This document shows positions 1-11,898 of a stretch of DNA of 64,000 bases, piece after piece. This DNA is from Ciona savignyi (lineage: Eukaryota > Chordata > Ascidiacea > Phlebobranchia > Cionidae). Every line of letters starts with the position of its first letter. Position 1 is the first letter of the stretch. Both the position numbers and the translations under genes were made by a program. The notes under the pieces were generated by a model that did not search any database, had not been told where the DNA came from, and worked only from the letters and a program-made list of their open reading frames with translations. The stretch is from contig CH003412.1 in NCBI GenBank assembly GCA_000149265.1, positions 4,109,594 to 4,173,593 on the forward strand, written 5' to 3'.

Positions 1-2104
1 AATTTGGGTTTAAACTGGCAAATATGCTCAGAGTGCTGTTTGGATAAGAATTGTTTTTACTAAACTGTGACAGAGCTCCGCTAAAACAAATATTTATTTT
101 CAAAAATCATCTTTTATTCTATAGGCTATGTATTGATAATATCAAAATGAACAGCATTTCTAGGTTTTATTATGTTTAAGAGTGAAAATTTCCATACAAG
201 CTAAGTACAAAAATTACAAGCCTTGACATCCTTGCTTTTACGCTTATACATCTATATCCACCATTTGTAAACAGTCTACACTAGCAATAAAAAGTAACCT
301 GGTTGTAAAGTTGCTTTATTTCTTGCTGGTTCTCGCTTATATTAAACTAACTGACTTCAAGGGCAATAAGAAACATGAATTACCTGATGGTACTTAGGTA
401 GTAATCCATGCATCTCAGCAATGTCTTCTCCTGACAGAGTTTTTATCACATATTTGTGATCGAAGGAATGCAGGAATCTTGATCCTGAGCGACCCTTATC
501 ATCCACTCTAAACGGTTGGTTCACACAAAGTGAGCTCTAAAAACAGAATTTTAATCAAATCAATATTTTAGCTATAACTTGAAGAGTCTTATTATTTTTT
601 AACAATTTTGGTAAATTTAATGATAGTACAATACCATAACTTGTATGTTCACATGAAGGAAAAAAATTGAGCCCCGGTGGAGTGTGGTATTCTTATTTAA
701 ATAAACTTGACATACACTGATCTCTTTAACTGAGAGGAAGGCAATTTCATCAATTGCAGTTGCTTCCAGTTTTTTTTAAACCATGCCACAATACAAAACC
801 CTATAGACAAATTTAAGATGTATTTCTTAATAAATGTAACAGTTAAAAGTTTTACAATGCTTTATGTAAAACTAATATTTGACTCTTACAACATAATCAT
901 TGTCAGCAATGCCGAATCCCTCCCTTAATCTTCTAAAAACAAGCGGGCAGTATTCCTTAACTTTGAAATGACTTGGCAAGTTTTCTCTGAGGAAAATATT
1001 TGAATATTAGTAAATATGACGCATTTTGACAGCGTTTTATTAAATTTATTTTTAAACTTACTTGTTAAAAACATGATTATCAACTTTTACTTTGGAGTAT
1101 GCCTTGAAGTCATCAGGCATAAGCATCAATGGCATCCGCATGCATGAAAGTTCTTTAATCTAAGTAACATATATATTATGTAAATTAGGGTTGTGTATTA
1201 ATTACTATTAACTGATTTGTTGTCAGTTAAATACCAACTTAATCAATCAACAGTTAACCGATTTGTGCGTTTACACAACAAAAAAACAGTTACTTATGGT
1301 TAAGCTTGTGAAAACGTACTTATAGTTGCTTTTTAAAATAAGCAATGTACATTTAAACAGAACTTGATTTTATGAGATGTGAATCATAATTTTGAACATC
1401 AAAATAGAGAGTACAGTGGAACCCCGCTTGACGACCAGCTCGATAACATGACCACCTCTTTATCAGGACCACTTCAGTGCAGTCCTAAAGAATTTACTAT
1501 GGTAATGCATTGCATTCTGTTTCAATAACGCGACCACCCCAGTTTCCAGACCACGACCACCATATTTTGGTACAAAACTTCAAATTTAACTCCGCTAATG
1601 GACACGACCACCCGCTAACACGACCGCTTGATGACGGTGCCATAGGTGGTCAGGTAAGCGGGGTTCTACTGTATATCCACAGCCTTAATTACAATCTTTG
1701 TCTATAGTATTGCAATTATGGTACCAGTGCACTACAGTTTTACCCAAAAGTACTCTTGAAAAATGTTAGTACATATTTGGGATGGGGTTCAACGGAAAAA
1801 AATAATTTGTGTTGACACATCTTACATGTTGTATAAATAGTAAAATATCCTTATGGAGTTAGGGAAAATAGAAAGATATTTATGTTACTTAACAACAAAT
1901 AATTTAAGATAAGTAGTGAATAGTTTGCGTTTCATTTATGCAATCTAATATACTTACAGTATGATTGACACCCCACATAAATACGCTAATGAATGGTTCA
2001 TTCGCTCTAAAGATTTTCTGCTTTTGTTTTTGAAAGTGTTTTTTCCGTGACTTCATTTTCATTTGTTTTATATCCTTACTGGCAGTTGTGTTTGAAAGGG
2101 CCAT
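1..2104 (-). CDS. PIP4K2: Phosphatidylinositol-5-phosphate 4-kinase type 2 (5' part, runs off left edge)
   Basis: Enzyme that phosphorylates PI5P at position 4 to make PI(4,5)P2. Exons 5'->3': 1958-2104, 1062-1159, 890-986, 384-536, giving 165 residues in frame (49 codons, then 98+97 nt, then 51 codons). Visible family landmarks are [18 protein letters not shown] and MWGVNHT in exon 1, [20 protein letters not shown] in exon 2, [11 protein letters not shown] in exon 3, and [20 protein letters not shown] in exon 4. The last is the glycine-rich loop and the lysine-bearing strand of the kinase fold. Order and spacing match vertebrate PIP4K2A/B/C. The start ATG (2102-2104) begins [11 protein letters not shown]. 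The catalytic and activation segments lie beyond position 1; no further exon is visible in 1-383. Intron 1 carries a MITE. Whether other PIP4K2 paralogues exist cannot be judged here. Confidence 0.93.
1414..1671. mobile_element. Tc1/mariner-like MITE with TA target duplication
   Basis: A 258-bp element in PIP4K2 intron 1. It starts CAGTGGAACCCCGCTT and ends AAGCGGGGTTCTACTG, which are near-perfect inverted ends. TA lies immediately outside both ends (1412-1413 and 1672-1673), as expected for Tc1/mariner-type insertion. It has no transposase, so it is non-autonomous. A longer relative in the opposite orientation is at 33277-33798. Confidence 0.85.
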
Positions 2105-2790
2105 TTTTTCTTGTCAACGAGTTGACCAGTAAAATGGTAAGTAGGTAAAACTGTAACATAATTTTTTTTTAAATGAGACAATATATTAATGTTTTAATGA
2201 AAATTTTTAAATAGGCTAACGAATTTGTTAGCGTACATAAAAGTAACTATTTTAGGGTAGTGTAAAAGTTTATCTGCGGCATCTAGGTATGACATCGTAC
2301 TTACCCTTAATTAAATCTAAGAGTCTCTGGACTCTGGCGCCTAGCCGATTTATTTGTACCTTATAAAGGTTTTTTAATACAATTGAAATTTAAAATCTTA
2401 ATTTTCAGAACTTAAAAATACCACTGTAAACTGCTAAAACCAAAGTTTCAGGACCTGTCTAACTAATTCTCACATTCCGGTGTAAACAATAAAAACACTT
2501 CTATGTCGAACCTTAAGCAGCGAATGCGATTTATCTCAGGAAGAAAGTATGTATGTGCGGTGAACAGTTGCGAACATCCCGTTTCACATGGTCCCAATTA
2601 ATTGGTTGGTATATAATTCAAGAACATATATCCACGTGATGCGCTGAAGTTAGAATGTACTTAAATTAGGTATTAGAAAATATACATATTATGAGTCTTC
2701 TTAATCAAAGCGAACACAAGTTAGGATAAGATGAGATAGTCATGTTTTAAAATGCAAGGACAATTCCATAAAAAAGGGATATCGTCAAAT

Positions 2791-2885
2791 TAGTTTAGTT
2801 TAGTTTAGTTTATTTTTTTGCTCCTTCATTACAATAAAGAAGAATACAACATTTGTTACAAATTAAGGAGACAGGATGATTTATT
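2791..2885 (-). repeat. R3 interspersed repeat, minus copy
   Basis: TTTAGTTTATTTTTTTGCTC here is the reverse complement of the end of the copy at 3216-3331. Weaker similarity continues inward (AATTAAGGAGACAGGAT against AATTTAAGAAGGCAGGAT). This points to two opposed copies of one family rather than the two ends of one element. Confidence 0.6.
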
Positions 2886-3215
2886 ACCTTTCGTCCACCT
2901 AAGCTATCGCAGTATATGTGTCTTGTATGCGATTGAGACGTTAATTATTGTTATAGTCCAACCTGTTAATCCACTTAGTTCATTAGACGTTAGTTAGGTA
3001 CTTTGGCCAAAGATATTACTGAATTAATTTTGATTTAAATTATATGCCCCAATTAGTTTTGTTTTTTTTATTAATGCAAAGTTTAACGGCTGTTTTTGTC
3101 CGTTATACCACAGAGTCTCTGTACATGTAGAAGTAGAGTGTATACTCTCTATACATAATGTCCAGACCTAGAGTGTCTATGGTTAGGCCTATACCGTGGG
3201 TAAGCCTTTTCACTA

Positions 3216-3331
3216 ACTTGTTTTAACTACCGCAGTTTGACGTTTTATCCTGCCTTCTTAAATTAAAAAAAATTGTAGCCTACCATTCTATTTTAACTTA
3301 ATAAAGGAGCAAAAAAATAAACTAAACTAAA
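3216..3331 (+). repeat. R3 interspersed repeat, plus copy
   Basis: Begins with a TGTTTTAACTAC motif followed by a TTTGACGTTTTA-like block and ends GGAGCAAAAAAATAAACTAA. The same order of blocks recurs at 35326-35407 and, more weakly, near 4561-4672. No coding capacity. Confidence 0.6.
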
Positions 3332-3649
3332 ACGAAAAAAACTACAGCTACCCAGCCCACGGAATTATCTTACTAGTTGTTTGAAGATTTACCGCGGAAA
3401 AGCTCCCAAATTTTTATAATTCCTTAACTTTTTTACAATTTGAGGTAGATTTTTCCCTTTGGACACCGCTCCGATAATTTCGGAAATGTGGGATACGGCC
3501 GTTTTGCTGATATTATGGAGTCCGTTGAGATTTACCTGACATAATTATAACCCTAGTTTTTGCCATTGCATATCTGCTTGCAATACAACTTCATTTAAAA
3601 GGTGGAGTGAATACTTCCTTTCAGTACCGAAATATCGGCTGTCAAATCG

Positions 3650-3690
3650 GAGATATATAAACAAGAGATATTCTCTTGTTTATATATCTC
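3650..3690. repeat. Perfect inverted repeat (hairpin), 19-bp arms, 3-nt loop
   Basis: The left arm GAGATATATAAACAAGAGA (3650-3668) is exactly complementary to 3672-3690 across the loop TAT. GTCAAAT occurs just before (3641-3647) and just after (3693-3699) the hairpin, like a short duplicated target. Confidence 0.85.
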
Positions 3691-4754
3691 TGGTCAAATG
3701 ATATTTGATGTCGAAAATGCGGAAGAACGAACAACGTGGGTTTATAGGCTACTCGGCCATATCGGAAATTTCACCGACATGATTTAGGCCTACCCTAAAT
3801 TTACCACCGAATATCCAAAACTAACTACACTTAAAAGTTGAAATTAATAGTAATTGCCATATAGTTATTGTAAGGCATAAAGCAGAGCCATCACTATTTT
3901 GAGACAAATTTTTAAGGATTCCCCGGAAAAGTTATCAAGACGAGTACGAAATCTTTTATATTTTGTATTAAAATTTTCTGTTGAAATTCTATTTATGTTG
4001 GTTTTTAGTGTCGTACTAATTTATTTACATGATAAAATTACTCACATATAGAAGTAGAGGCCTACATCTTGAATCCCAAGTCCAAAAAAGCTACACGAGC
4101 GTGAAAAACCGACAGATTATTGCGCCGCCTTTCAGCTGAAGGGTTTTAGGTTCGAAACTGCAATTTTGATTCAATATTTGCAAGAACTGCATTTCAGGTA
4201 ATCCACACGACAGCTGAGTTCAATCTGTTGTAACCTCATGACGTCATTGACACTTAAAGCGGTTGATTTCAACCTACGTCCTTATTTACTTTATAAAGCG
4301 CTGTGCGATCATTTAAAAACACAGCCACACGCAACTTAATAAAGAATACATTTACGAGTGCAGTTTTCTGGTTTTTCTATTTGATGAAGGTTCCGCTTCC
4401 AGTCAAGTTTAGCTCCACGTCATGTTTGTACAGGGCACTGAACGGAGATTTATATCGTTTTGATCCTAATTAAATTTGGATCGCTTAATATTGTTTTTTC
4501 GCCTAGGTTTGGCGGCCGCGTCCGCTATATTTATTAAATTATATCTCTTTTTTTAATGACGTGTTTTAACGACTGTTCGTTTTGCCGTCTTTTCCCGTTT
4601 CTGTATCGTGATTATATTCGTTTGCCATTTTTAAAAACTGGGGTAAAAAATGAATAAACTAAACTAATTTATGTACCAGGTATAGACGGCAGTGGATCCT
4701 GGGTCCTGGTCTCGGCTAAATAAACGCCTTACAAATACCTTGGCCCCACATTCG

Positions 4755-4960
4755 TGTACTTGGGCAAGGAAATTAACGGACCTTGCCTGAACCCAGCGGA
4801 TTAATGGGTTTTACTAAACTAAAGGAACATGTCAATCATACACACCACACTGCAATAACTCTGTTAACCAGACAGTGGGTTCGAGGTGATCGGACGATTA
4901 CCCGTGGGTTAACTACCTTGGTTTTTCCCTCAAAGGGATAAAGATAATTAGCTTATTCTA
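4755..4960 (+). mobile_element. SINE-1 copy (5'-truncated)
   Basis: Carries the family blocks CTTGGGCAAGG, GAACCCAGCGGATTAATGGG, CACACTGCAATA, CAGACAGTGGGTTCGAGGTG and the GGGATAAAGATAATTAGC tail. The tRNA-like head is largely missing. Confidence 0.8.
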
Positions 4961-5293
4961 AAATTTTTTTATTTGGAACTATCAAAACAATCCTGTTACT
5001 GAACCAATTGCAATGAACAGTTGTAGAATTGTAGTTTCATACAGCCGAAAACGTCTCTGTACCTGGCACCAACATTTTTTCCCGGTTGTGCAGATCATAC
5101 ACCGTGGCATTGTACCTTTTACTGTGCGTCTGGGCAACTTTTTCCTGATATAGCTACACCGAATTTCTGTTCACCAAAGTCAAATGCTTGAATTAATATT
5201 AATACCAAATCCACACTCAATAATTTATGAACACACAATATTACTGGGATAACTTGATCTTCAAATCATAATACACAAACATATGAAAAAAAA

Positions 5294-5299
5294 TTTATT
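5294..5299 (-). terminator. Candidate polyadenylation signal of MRPL27
   Basis: AATAAA on the minus strand, 15 nt beyond the MRPL27 stop codon. The position is close to the stop but plausible for a compact gene. Confidence 0.5.
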
Positions 5300-5314
5300 A
5301 AACAAAAAATACAA

Positions 5315-6479
5315 TTACACACTCTCTATATATTTAAAACGCCCGATATCTCTTTCAGGAACAACATTAATAAAAGTCTTATACATTACGGCCCCTTTAA
5401 CCATTTTTTTAGCAATTTCTGCATCAGGTGTCTCTGGTCCCGGGACATAAACTTCTTTGGTAAATCTTACTGTGCCAGAACACTTGGCAACTAAACGCAT
5501 TTTTCGTCCAACCACCACCTGTTACATAGTTAGAGATTGTATAAATTTTGCTCAGAGCCATCTACAACCAGGCGACATTCCTAAGCCATAGCGTACCAGC
5601 CACTAACTGGTTGTGAATATTCTTAGGGTAACTACTTAATCCCAGAGAAATAACTGGTGACAGCATAGGCTATTGATTTAAACCCTCAGAAATTACACTA
5701 GGTACATCAACTAAAGTACAATCCCTATTAGGATAAGATATTTATGTTTATCCCTGTGAATGGGAAAACACAAGGGCCGTTAGCACACATCCAAACATCA
5801 GATCACTTCGAGCCCACTGTTGGGTACCAGCGTTATACCAGTGTGCATGATTTTGACGTTCCTTTAAGTAAGTAAACCCCAACATTCCATACCAGTGTTT
5901 AGGCAATGTTCGTTAAGAACCTTGCTTAAGGACACAACCGACTTGCTGACAACCACTTTTGAACCTACAACCCTCCGGTTTGAAAGGTGATGCACTAACC
6001 AACCAAGCTAATAGGGCGAAAACAATTTGTATGCAAGAAAGTTTTACTGACTTGGTTAGTTTGAGAACAGCAAGCCAAATAATTACTACGAATAAGACAC
6101 ATGAAATTAAATTCATTAGAAGTTAAAATTTCACTTACATTTGCACCGGGCATCCATCGGTAGATGCGTACCATCCGTGCAAGCAGATAACCTGGATGCA
6201 CATAATCACCTAGAAAATACATACTATAAGGACATGTATGACTTTTAGGTGATAATCCAATTGTAAAGCTTTCTGGATGGTAAATACATTTTCACAAATC
6301 ATTTTTTTTCATGGATGACATTTTAGCTTATACTAATGTAAAAATTAATTTACCTTCGATGACTCGTACCCCTCTGTGGAACTTTCTGGGCCCCCTTGAT
6401 CTATTCTTTGTAGATCCTTTCATCCCAGATCCAGCATTGCATTGCGGAATGAACACGACTGATGAAGCTTGAAGGTTTC
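5315..6479 (-). CDS. MRPL27: Mitochondrial large-ribosomal-subunit protein bL27m (first exon not located)
   Basis: Component of the mitochondrial ribosome large subunit; bL27 lies near the peptidyl-transferase centre. Exons 5'->3': 6354-6479, 6139-6209, 5315-5518 (stop TAA at 5315-5317). All junctions are GT-AG and in frame. Landmarks are the basic GSGMKGSTKNRSRGPRKFHR stretch, GDYVHPGYLLARM (bL27 'G.YVH.GN.I'), YRWMPGANV ('RWHPGAHV' in human), VRFTKEVYVPGP and KGAVMYKTFINVVP, all in the order of human MRPL27. The first listed exon begins mid-codon (phase 1), so at least one 5' exon with the mitochondrial targeting sequence is missing. Two phase-compatible candidates were seen on the minus strand, 7696-7766 and 7200-7256. 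Neither looks like a presequence and neither is called. Confidence 0.9.
5731..6014 (-). mobile_element. SINE-1 copy, near full length
   Basis: In MRPL27 intron. Read on the minus strand it runs from the tRNA-like head (near 6014, with a B-box-like GGTTCAAAAG) to the GGGATAAACATAAATATC tail near 5731. Diverged from the other copies. Confidence 0.8.
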
Positions 6480-8553
6480 CTGGAAAATGATTATTTGTTC
6501 ATGGTATTAGTAACAATGCGATTTATTGGAAATCACACATAATGCAAATACTATAAAAATAAAACAACTTAACGACTTTGAAATACAAAACGCCGAGAAA
6601 CCATGAGGTTATCCAGGTAATAGTATGTTAGATTGTTTTTACTATGTAACATATTTTGAAAATATTGATATGAAAACCGTCACTTAGTAGACCTGCTAGT
6701 AAGAATTTAAAAAACACAAACATTCAAGAACACATTGGCTTGTACCATTAGAGTTGGCCTACCAGTAAGAACAGTTGACCATTTACTTTCATGATTTAAT
6801 GATTGACGAACAAATCTTGCAAGCATTATTCAGTGCAATCGACACCCTATGTGCAAAACTTTTGGTATTTTGTTATCAAGATAATATCAACAAGAAAAAA
6901 AACCGAGGTCCGCATTTACAACTTGCAAACCTACGACGTATGATAATCCAACAGTTTCTTTGCTTAGTTGTCGGTGGTGGTAAACCATACGTATTTTTAT
7001 AATATATATAAATTATATCTGATAAAGTGTAATGTTTTATTAACTAAACACAAATAATTTGACGTGGGAGCTTATAATATACATAACCTACATATAAATA
7101 AGCGGTTAAAGTCAAACAATAATATGCGCAAAGCATGACAGTAAATCCATAGATATCAAAGTTATGACACAGTACATTCTCGGTCTGTACGGCCAGATTA
7201 CCGTAATTAATTGTTATTGCTTCTGTAGTAATAAGTGGCATTGTGCCGATTTGCACTACTATCGCTTGAACGTGTGAAAAGGGAAGTTTACGGGCTTAAC
7301 CTTTTTATCCAGAAACGGAAAACAGATCCTAAATTTGTTTTTTTGTCTGCATGTGGAAGATATTATTTTAAATCACTAGACACTTTATAATAATTGCAAA
7401 ATATAATAATTGCAAAAATATCGCGATGTACAAACAGATATCGCCATTGGTTTTTAAATAGACCATTCTTTTTAATATATTATAAATGCACTAGGTGGCC
7501 TTTGCTTGAAAAGCGCAAAATTTTCTGCAACTGCATAAATATTGAAGATCAATTGTCGTTCATGATATGTCTCAACTTGAAAGGATAATAAGTGTGGCAA
7601 TGCTCGTCAGGACATTTCTGATTTAGCCTACAGCTCGTGAACTATAACCATTTTGTTGCACTCTTTATATATTTGGGGTTATTACATACGCTTACCTGCG
7701 TCATCAGTTCCAAGTAACTCACCTAAAAGCTTCGGAGATAGTGAGTATATTGTTGCATTGTGCACACTGTGTGAGGCTTAGAGAAGGCAAAAAATATCAG
7801 TCACATATTTTAAAATATATCTGATTAAGTTTCTTTTTTACTTACTCTGACGTAATATTATTTTATTTTGCAATGACTGCAATAAATAACATCATTTTTT
7901 CATATGTTAAGCTGTGGTATTTTTTTAAAGTTTTTAATTTTAACCTTAAGAGCATATAAAGCTTGTTTTTTTATTCGCAATGGGACTTTCGCACATATTT
8001 GGAAAGAGAACCTGGATTTGTTGTACGATTGCAGTGGCACGAAATATGTTTGCTATCCTAACCACTGTAAACTTAAATTTCCCAAATTGAAAACAGCTGT
8101 ACGGAACATTAAAAATATTACTTAGACAGATTGTCATCTAACCACTAGGGCGAAAACGTAGACAATAGACTTTTGCTCTCGAGGTAATAAACAACCATTC
8201 ATCGTGATGTAATGTGAAACGTCTGCATCTACAAGATGTTTTGTTTTTGAATCAGCGTCGTATGTCCGTCGACCTTTTGTTTTGGTCACGTAGGCAGAGA
8301 AATCAGTCATGTCACACCACACAGCACGGTTATAATTCGGTTCTGAGTACTACAAAACTATAGGCCAGATTAATTAGTTCAGTGGTATTTCTCGAGCATG
8401 TATACGTTTTAAGAAATGCAGCATCCAACAACAACAATCATTTATTTATTTGTTTTGAAATTATTTACCGAAATGTGAACATCGATAATGAGTGTATACA
8501 TTTTAATCTTACTGCAAACAAAATTTAACGACAAAGTTTTGTTAGGATAAGAA
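6480..8553. other. Intergenic stretch, possible hidden MRPL27 first exon
   Basis: No confident gene. It should contain the MRPL27 5' exon and promoter (minus) and the P450 promoter (plus), since the two genes are divergent. The short ORFs here (for example 6775-7002, 7904-8125) show no family resemblance. Confidence 0.5.
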
Positions 8554-9422
8554 ATGTTAGAAATTATTCTCTCGATTCTAGTTCTACTAGCGGTAAGTTT
8601 CTTGATATGGAACACAAGAAAACGAACGGCAGCCATCGGAGAACCACCCATTGTACCCTATTCGATACCTTGGCTTGGTATAAAATAGATTTTTTAACAG
8701 CTGGTCTTAAGTATACAATAAAAACCTTTTACAGGATGCGCACTGCCATTTTATAAGGACCCCCTGCAATTCTTGAGAGACTGCCAAAGAAAGTATGGAC
8801 CTTTTTTCACTGTGTTTATGGGTAGGCGAAATTGTTTAGACCTGTTAATGTATTTTTAAATATGTTATGTTTGCTATATGTGTATATACATTTAAAAATT
8901 ATGAAATACTACAGGTCGTCATTCTCCAAGTAAATTAACTAATTTAAATAAATTTAAAAGTTTAAATAATTACCAATAGGTGGAGAGTACCTCACGTTTG
9001 TTACGGATCTCTCCGCACAGCAAACTATAGCAAAGGAAAAGACAGTCCTAACGTTTCGTAAGAGCCTTCCACCCGTACTAAAACAGGTGTTTGACTACAA
9101 CTCCAATTCTGTAGATGATGAATACGTAAAACTTTTCCCAAAACATTTCCAGGTATGTGGCGCTTATTGACCTGTAATCTTCTGTATAGCTTATACCAAC
9201 ATATCACGCGTATATACTCTTCAATACCTCACTACGTCGTTGGAACGGGGAAGGGTATGCATCACCTTTAGCTACAAACCATTTCAGGGGAATGCCCGCT
9301 TTGACTCAGAAAAAACACACAGTTAATATGTGTCCGTGGTTATTTTTGGAAAAAATGGATATTGAAAAATTATTATTTAAAAAAACATAGAAATCTTTAA
9401 ACTTTGGTGTATTCAATGAGGC

Positions 9423-9499
<77 letters not shown>

Positions 9500-11757
9500 T
9501 TTTTATTTTTGTATTTTAATTAATACCATTATTGCAGTAATAACATTTTTATTTTATTATGTTACTGCTAAAGATAAAGAGTTTATTGTCCACTTAAGTG
9601 GATCAATTGGCCCCACTTTTCTACTCATAAAAGTAAAACTCTTAATTGGCAAAATCAACTCCACATAATATATATGTATGTAGTTTGGTGTAGTTATTTA
9701 TAACCTTATCACTAACAACAACTCAACATACACATATAAATTTTCTCTTTTAGGGAAAAGCGCTTGAGAATTTGGTATCAAAAATGAATAAATGCTTACA
9801 AAATTTTATCATAAATGGAAAATATTACAATGAAGAGTGGATGACGGTTGGTCTTCGGACCTTTGTGGAAAGTATCATCTGTCCTGCAAGCTTTGTCTCC
9901 ATGTAATACTTTCTTACGTTGTTTTGACTGACAATGTAAAAGCAATAAGAAATATTAATAGTTCAAGTTTATTTTAGATTTGGAAAGTATTCTTCTTCAC
10001 GAAGCGACAAAATGACAGAAGTGGAAAGGAATATTTTAAAATTCACGGACCTTTTCCCGTCACTGATTCGAGGATACCCGATTTCGATATTGAAAGTAAA
10101 GTTTACTACAGCGAATAAATAAAATGTTGCAAATAAAAATTTCCAGACATGTTTTCATGTAAATTTAAGTGGAATACAGTGCACACAAACGGTTCCAGCA
10201 ATTTTTACATGTTACCTCAATTTTAACAGGGTGCGACGGCGTGTCGACAATATTTGTGGAAGGTTTTGAGCAAGCAGGAGATTAGTGGAAGAAAGAATGT
10301 GAACGGGGTGGTTAAGGAAACGATATCGCTGCATGAGCTATATGACGAAAGCGAGGTGTTACCGAAACGCTTACTTTCTTTTCTCACTGCCACTCAGGTT
10401 GGTTTTTAGGAGGATATAAATACGTTTTCTTACCTTATTTTTAAATGTTAAGCTACAGCGCTCACCCTTTCAGGTGAATTCGGTACCATCAGCAATTTGG
10501 TTACTCTACTTTTTACATAAACACCCGGAAGCAAATAAGGCAGCAAGGGAAGAAATAGAAAGGGTGTTAAAAGAATCTGAAAAAAGTACATCTAAAGACG
10601 TGAAAATTGAAGTTACAAACGAAGACCTAAAAAAAATGACTGTACTGGGTAAGTCAATTTTACGGTTTTGTCATTAAAATTGTCCAACTAACTAACTTTG
10701 TCCGGGCGGTTAAGTGCGTCACTTTTTAATCGAAGGGTACTTTACGGACATTGCCTGAACCCAGCAGATTAATGTGTTCTACTAAATTGAAGGAACGTGT
10801 CTACACAACACAATAGCTCCGGAAACCCGACGATAAGCGCGAAGTGATCTGACAATTGCCCGTGTGTTAACCCCTTGGTTTTCCCATTCACGGGGATAAA
10901 AATAAATATCCTATCCTAACACGTACCGGTTTATTCTGATTTCAGACAGCATCATTAACGAATCATTTCGTCTGCATCTTGCGCCGTCCATGTTCCGTAT
11001 AGCTACCGAAGATTACTTTGTTGAAGTAGCTGAGCTTGGGCGAACCTACAAGATTCGCAAGAACGACAAGGTCCTTTTATGGGTGCAAATGAATCAAATG
11101 GACCCCGACATTTTTGAACAGCCTGAAGTTTTCAAATTTGATCGGTTCCTTAATAAAGACGGTTCAAGAAAAAGAGACTTTTATAAAAACGGCCGACTGG
11201 TGAAATGCGCATTTCAACCTTTCGGTACTGGCTTAAGGTAATGACATCTGGTGAATAAGGATAGGATAATTATGTTTATCCCCGTGAATGGGAAAACCAA
11301 GTGGGTTAACACACGGGCAATCGTCAGACCACTTCGCGCCCATCGTCGGGTTACCGAAACTATTGCAGTGTGTTGTGTATGATTCACACGTTCCTTCAAT
11401 TTAGTAGAACCCATTAATCCGCTGGGTTCAGGCAATATCCATAAAGTGCCTTGCCCAAGGACACAACCCGACTAGCTAGCGACCAGTTTCGAACCTTCAA
11501 ACCTTATACGGGCCGGATAAGAATTAAGATCGAGACCGCATATAAATTTCTTTTCAAATTTTCCTAGCAAGTGTCCAGGAAGATATTTCGCAGTCAACGA
11601 ATTAAAGCAACTGGCTATCACCACACTCCGGTTCTTCGATATAGAGCTGGTTAACCCGCAAGCTGAAATAAAAATGGATAAAAATCGCATTGGGCTGGGA
11701 GCGCTTTATCCGGCAACAGATATAAAGATTCGAATCCGCAGAAAAGCGGATTGTTAA
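8554..11757 (+). CDS. Cytochrome P450, CYP7/CYP8/CYP39-like, complete
   Basis: Microsomal haem monooxygenase. Exons: 8554-8677, 8735-8821, 8980-9152, 9754-9902, 9978-10095, 10230-10397, 10474-10648, 10946-11237, 11568-11757 (stop TAA). They give 1476 nt and 491 aa, normal P450 size. The N-terminal hydrophobic anchor (MLEIILSILVLLAVSFLIW) is followed by basic RKR and a proline-rich hinge. Exons 6-7 encode helix I; ATQVNSVPSAIW replaces the usual acid-alcohol A-G-x-D/E-T, as in CYP7/CYP8 enzymes. The ExxR is ESFR in exon 8. The haem loop is FQPFGTGLSKCPGRYF, its Cys being the iron ligand, split by the last intron. The segment KNGRLVKCAFQPFGTGLSKC resembles CYP7B1 most. Family known: sterol, bile-acid and prostanoid enzymes. 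The exact substrate is unknown. Exon 8 lies between two SINE-1 copies in opposite orientation. Confidence 0.93.
9428..9496. repeat. (AT)n microsatellite
   Basis: About 69 bp of uninterrupted AT dinucleotide in P450 intron 3. Confidence 0.95.
10687..10919 (+). mobile_element. SINE-1 copy in P450 intron 7
   Basis: Contains CATTGCCTGAACCCAGCAGA, CAATTGCCCGTGTGTTAACC and CCCATTCACGGGGATAAAAA, then ATATCCTATCCTAA. It lies upstream of exon 8, opposite in orientation to the copy downstream. Confidence 0.85.
11258..11507 (-). mobile_element. SINE-1 copy in P450 intron 8
   Basis: The inverted partner of the 10687-10919 copy. On the plus strand it reads GATAGGATAATTATGTTTAT at one end and CGACCAGTTTCGAACC (reverse complement of the B box) at the other. 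Confidence 0.87.
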
Positions 11758-11892
11758 AAGATACAGAATGGACCCTTTAGACAGTTTGTTATATATATTC
11801 TTTTATTTATTGTCACTTATTTTACTTGTGTTATTTTAACATCCTCTTATAACGATGTTATTATTGGTCACAATATCTATATCTGCAGTTCT

Positions 11893-11898
11893 AATAAA
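11893..11898 (+). terminator. Candidate polyadenylation signal of the P450 gene
   Basis: AATAAA, 135 nt past the P450 stop codon; the first canonical hexamer noticed downstream of it. Confidence 0.5.

Larger units (their letters stand above)
2105..5314. other. Intergenic stretch with repeats, no gene seen
   Basis: No ORF or exon series with recognisable protein similarity was found between the PIP4K2 start and the MRPL27 stop. The upstream part should hold the PIP4K2 promoter. The rest contains two inverted copies of the R3 repeat family (2791-2885, 3216-3331), possibly a third diverged copy near 4561-4672, a perfect 19-bp-arm hairpin (3650-3690) and a SINE-1 copy (4755-4960). Confidence 0.6.

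Noticed and set aside
2791-3331. Single transposon with 28-bp terminal inverted repeats
   Set aside because: Similarity continues inward from each end and the same block occurs alone at 35326-35407, so these are two opposed copies of one repeat family.
7044-7256. 70-aa minus-strand ORF as MRPL27 first exon
   Set aside because: The phase fits at an internal GT, but the predicted N-terminus lacks the Arg-rich character of a mitochondrial presequence.
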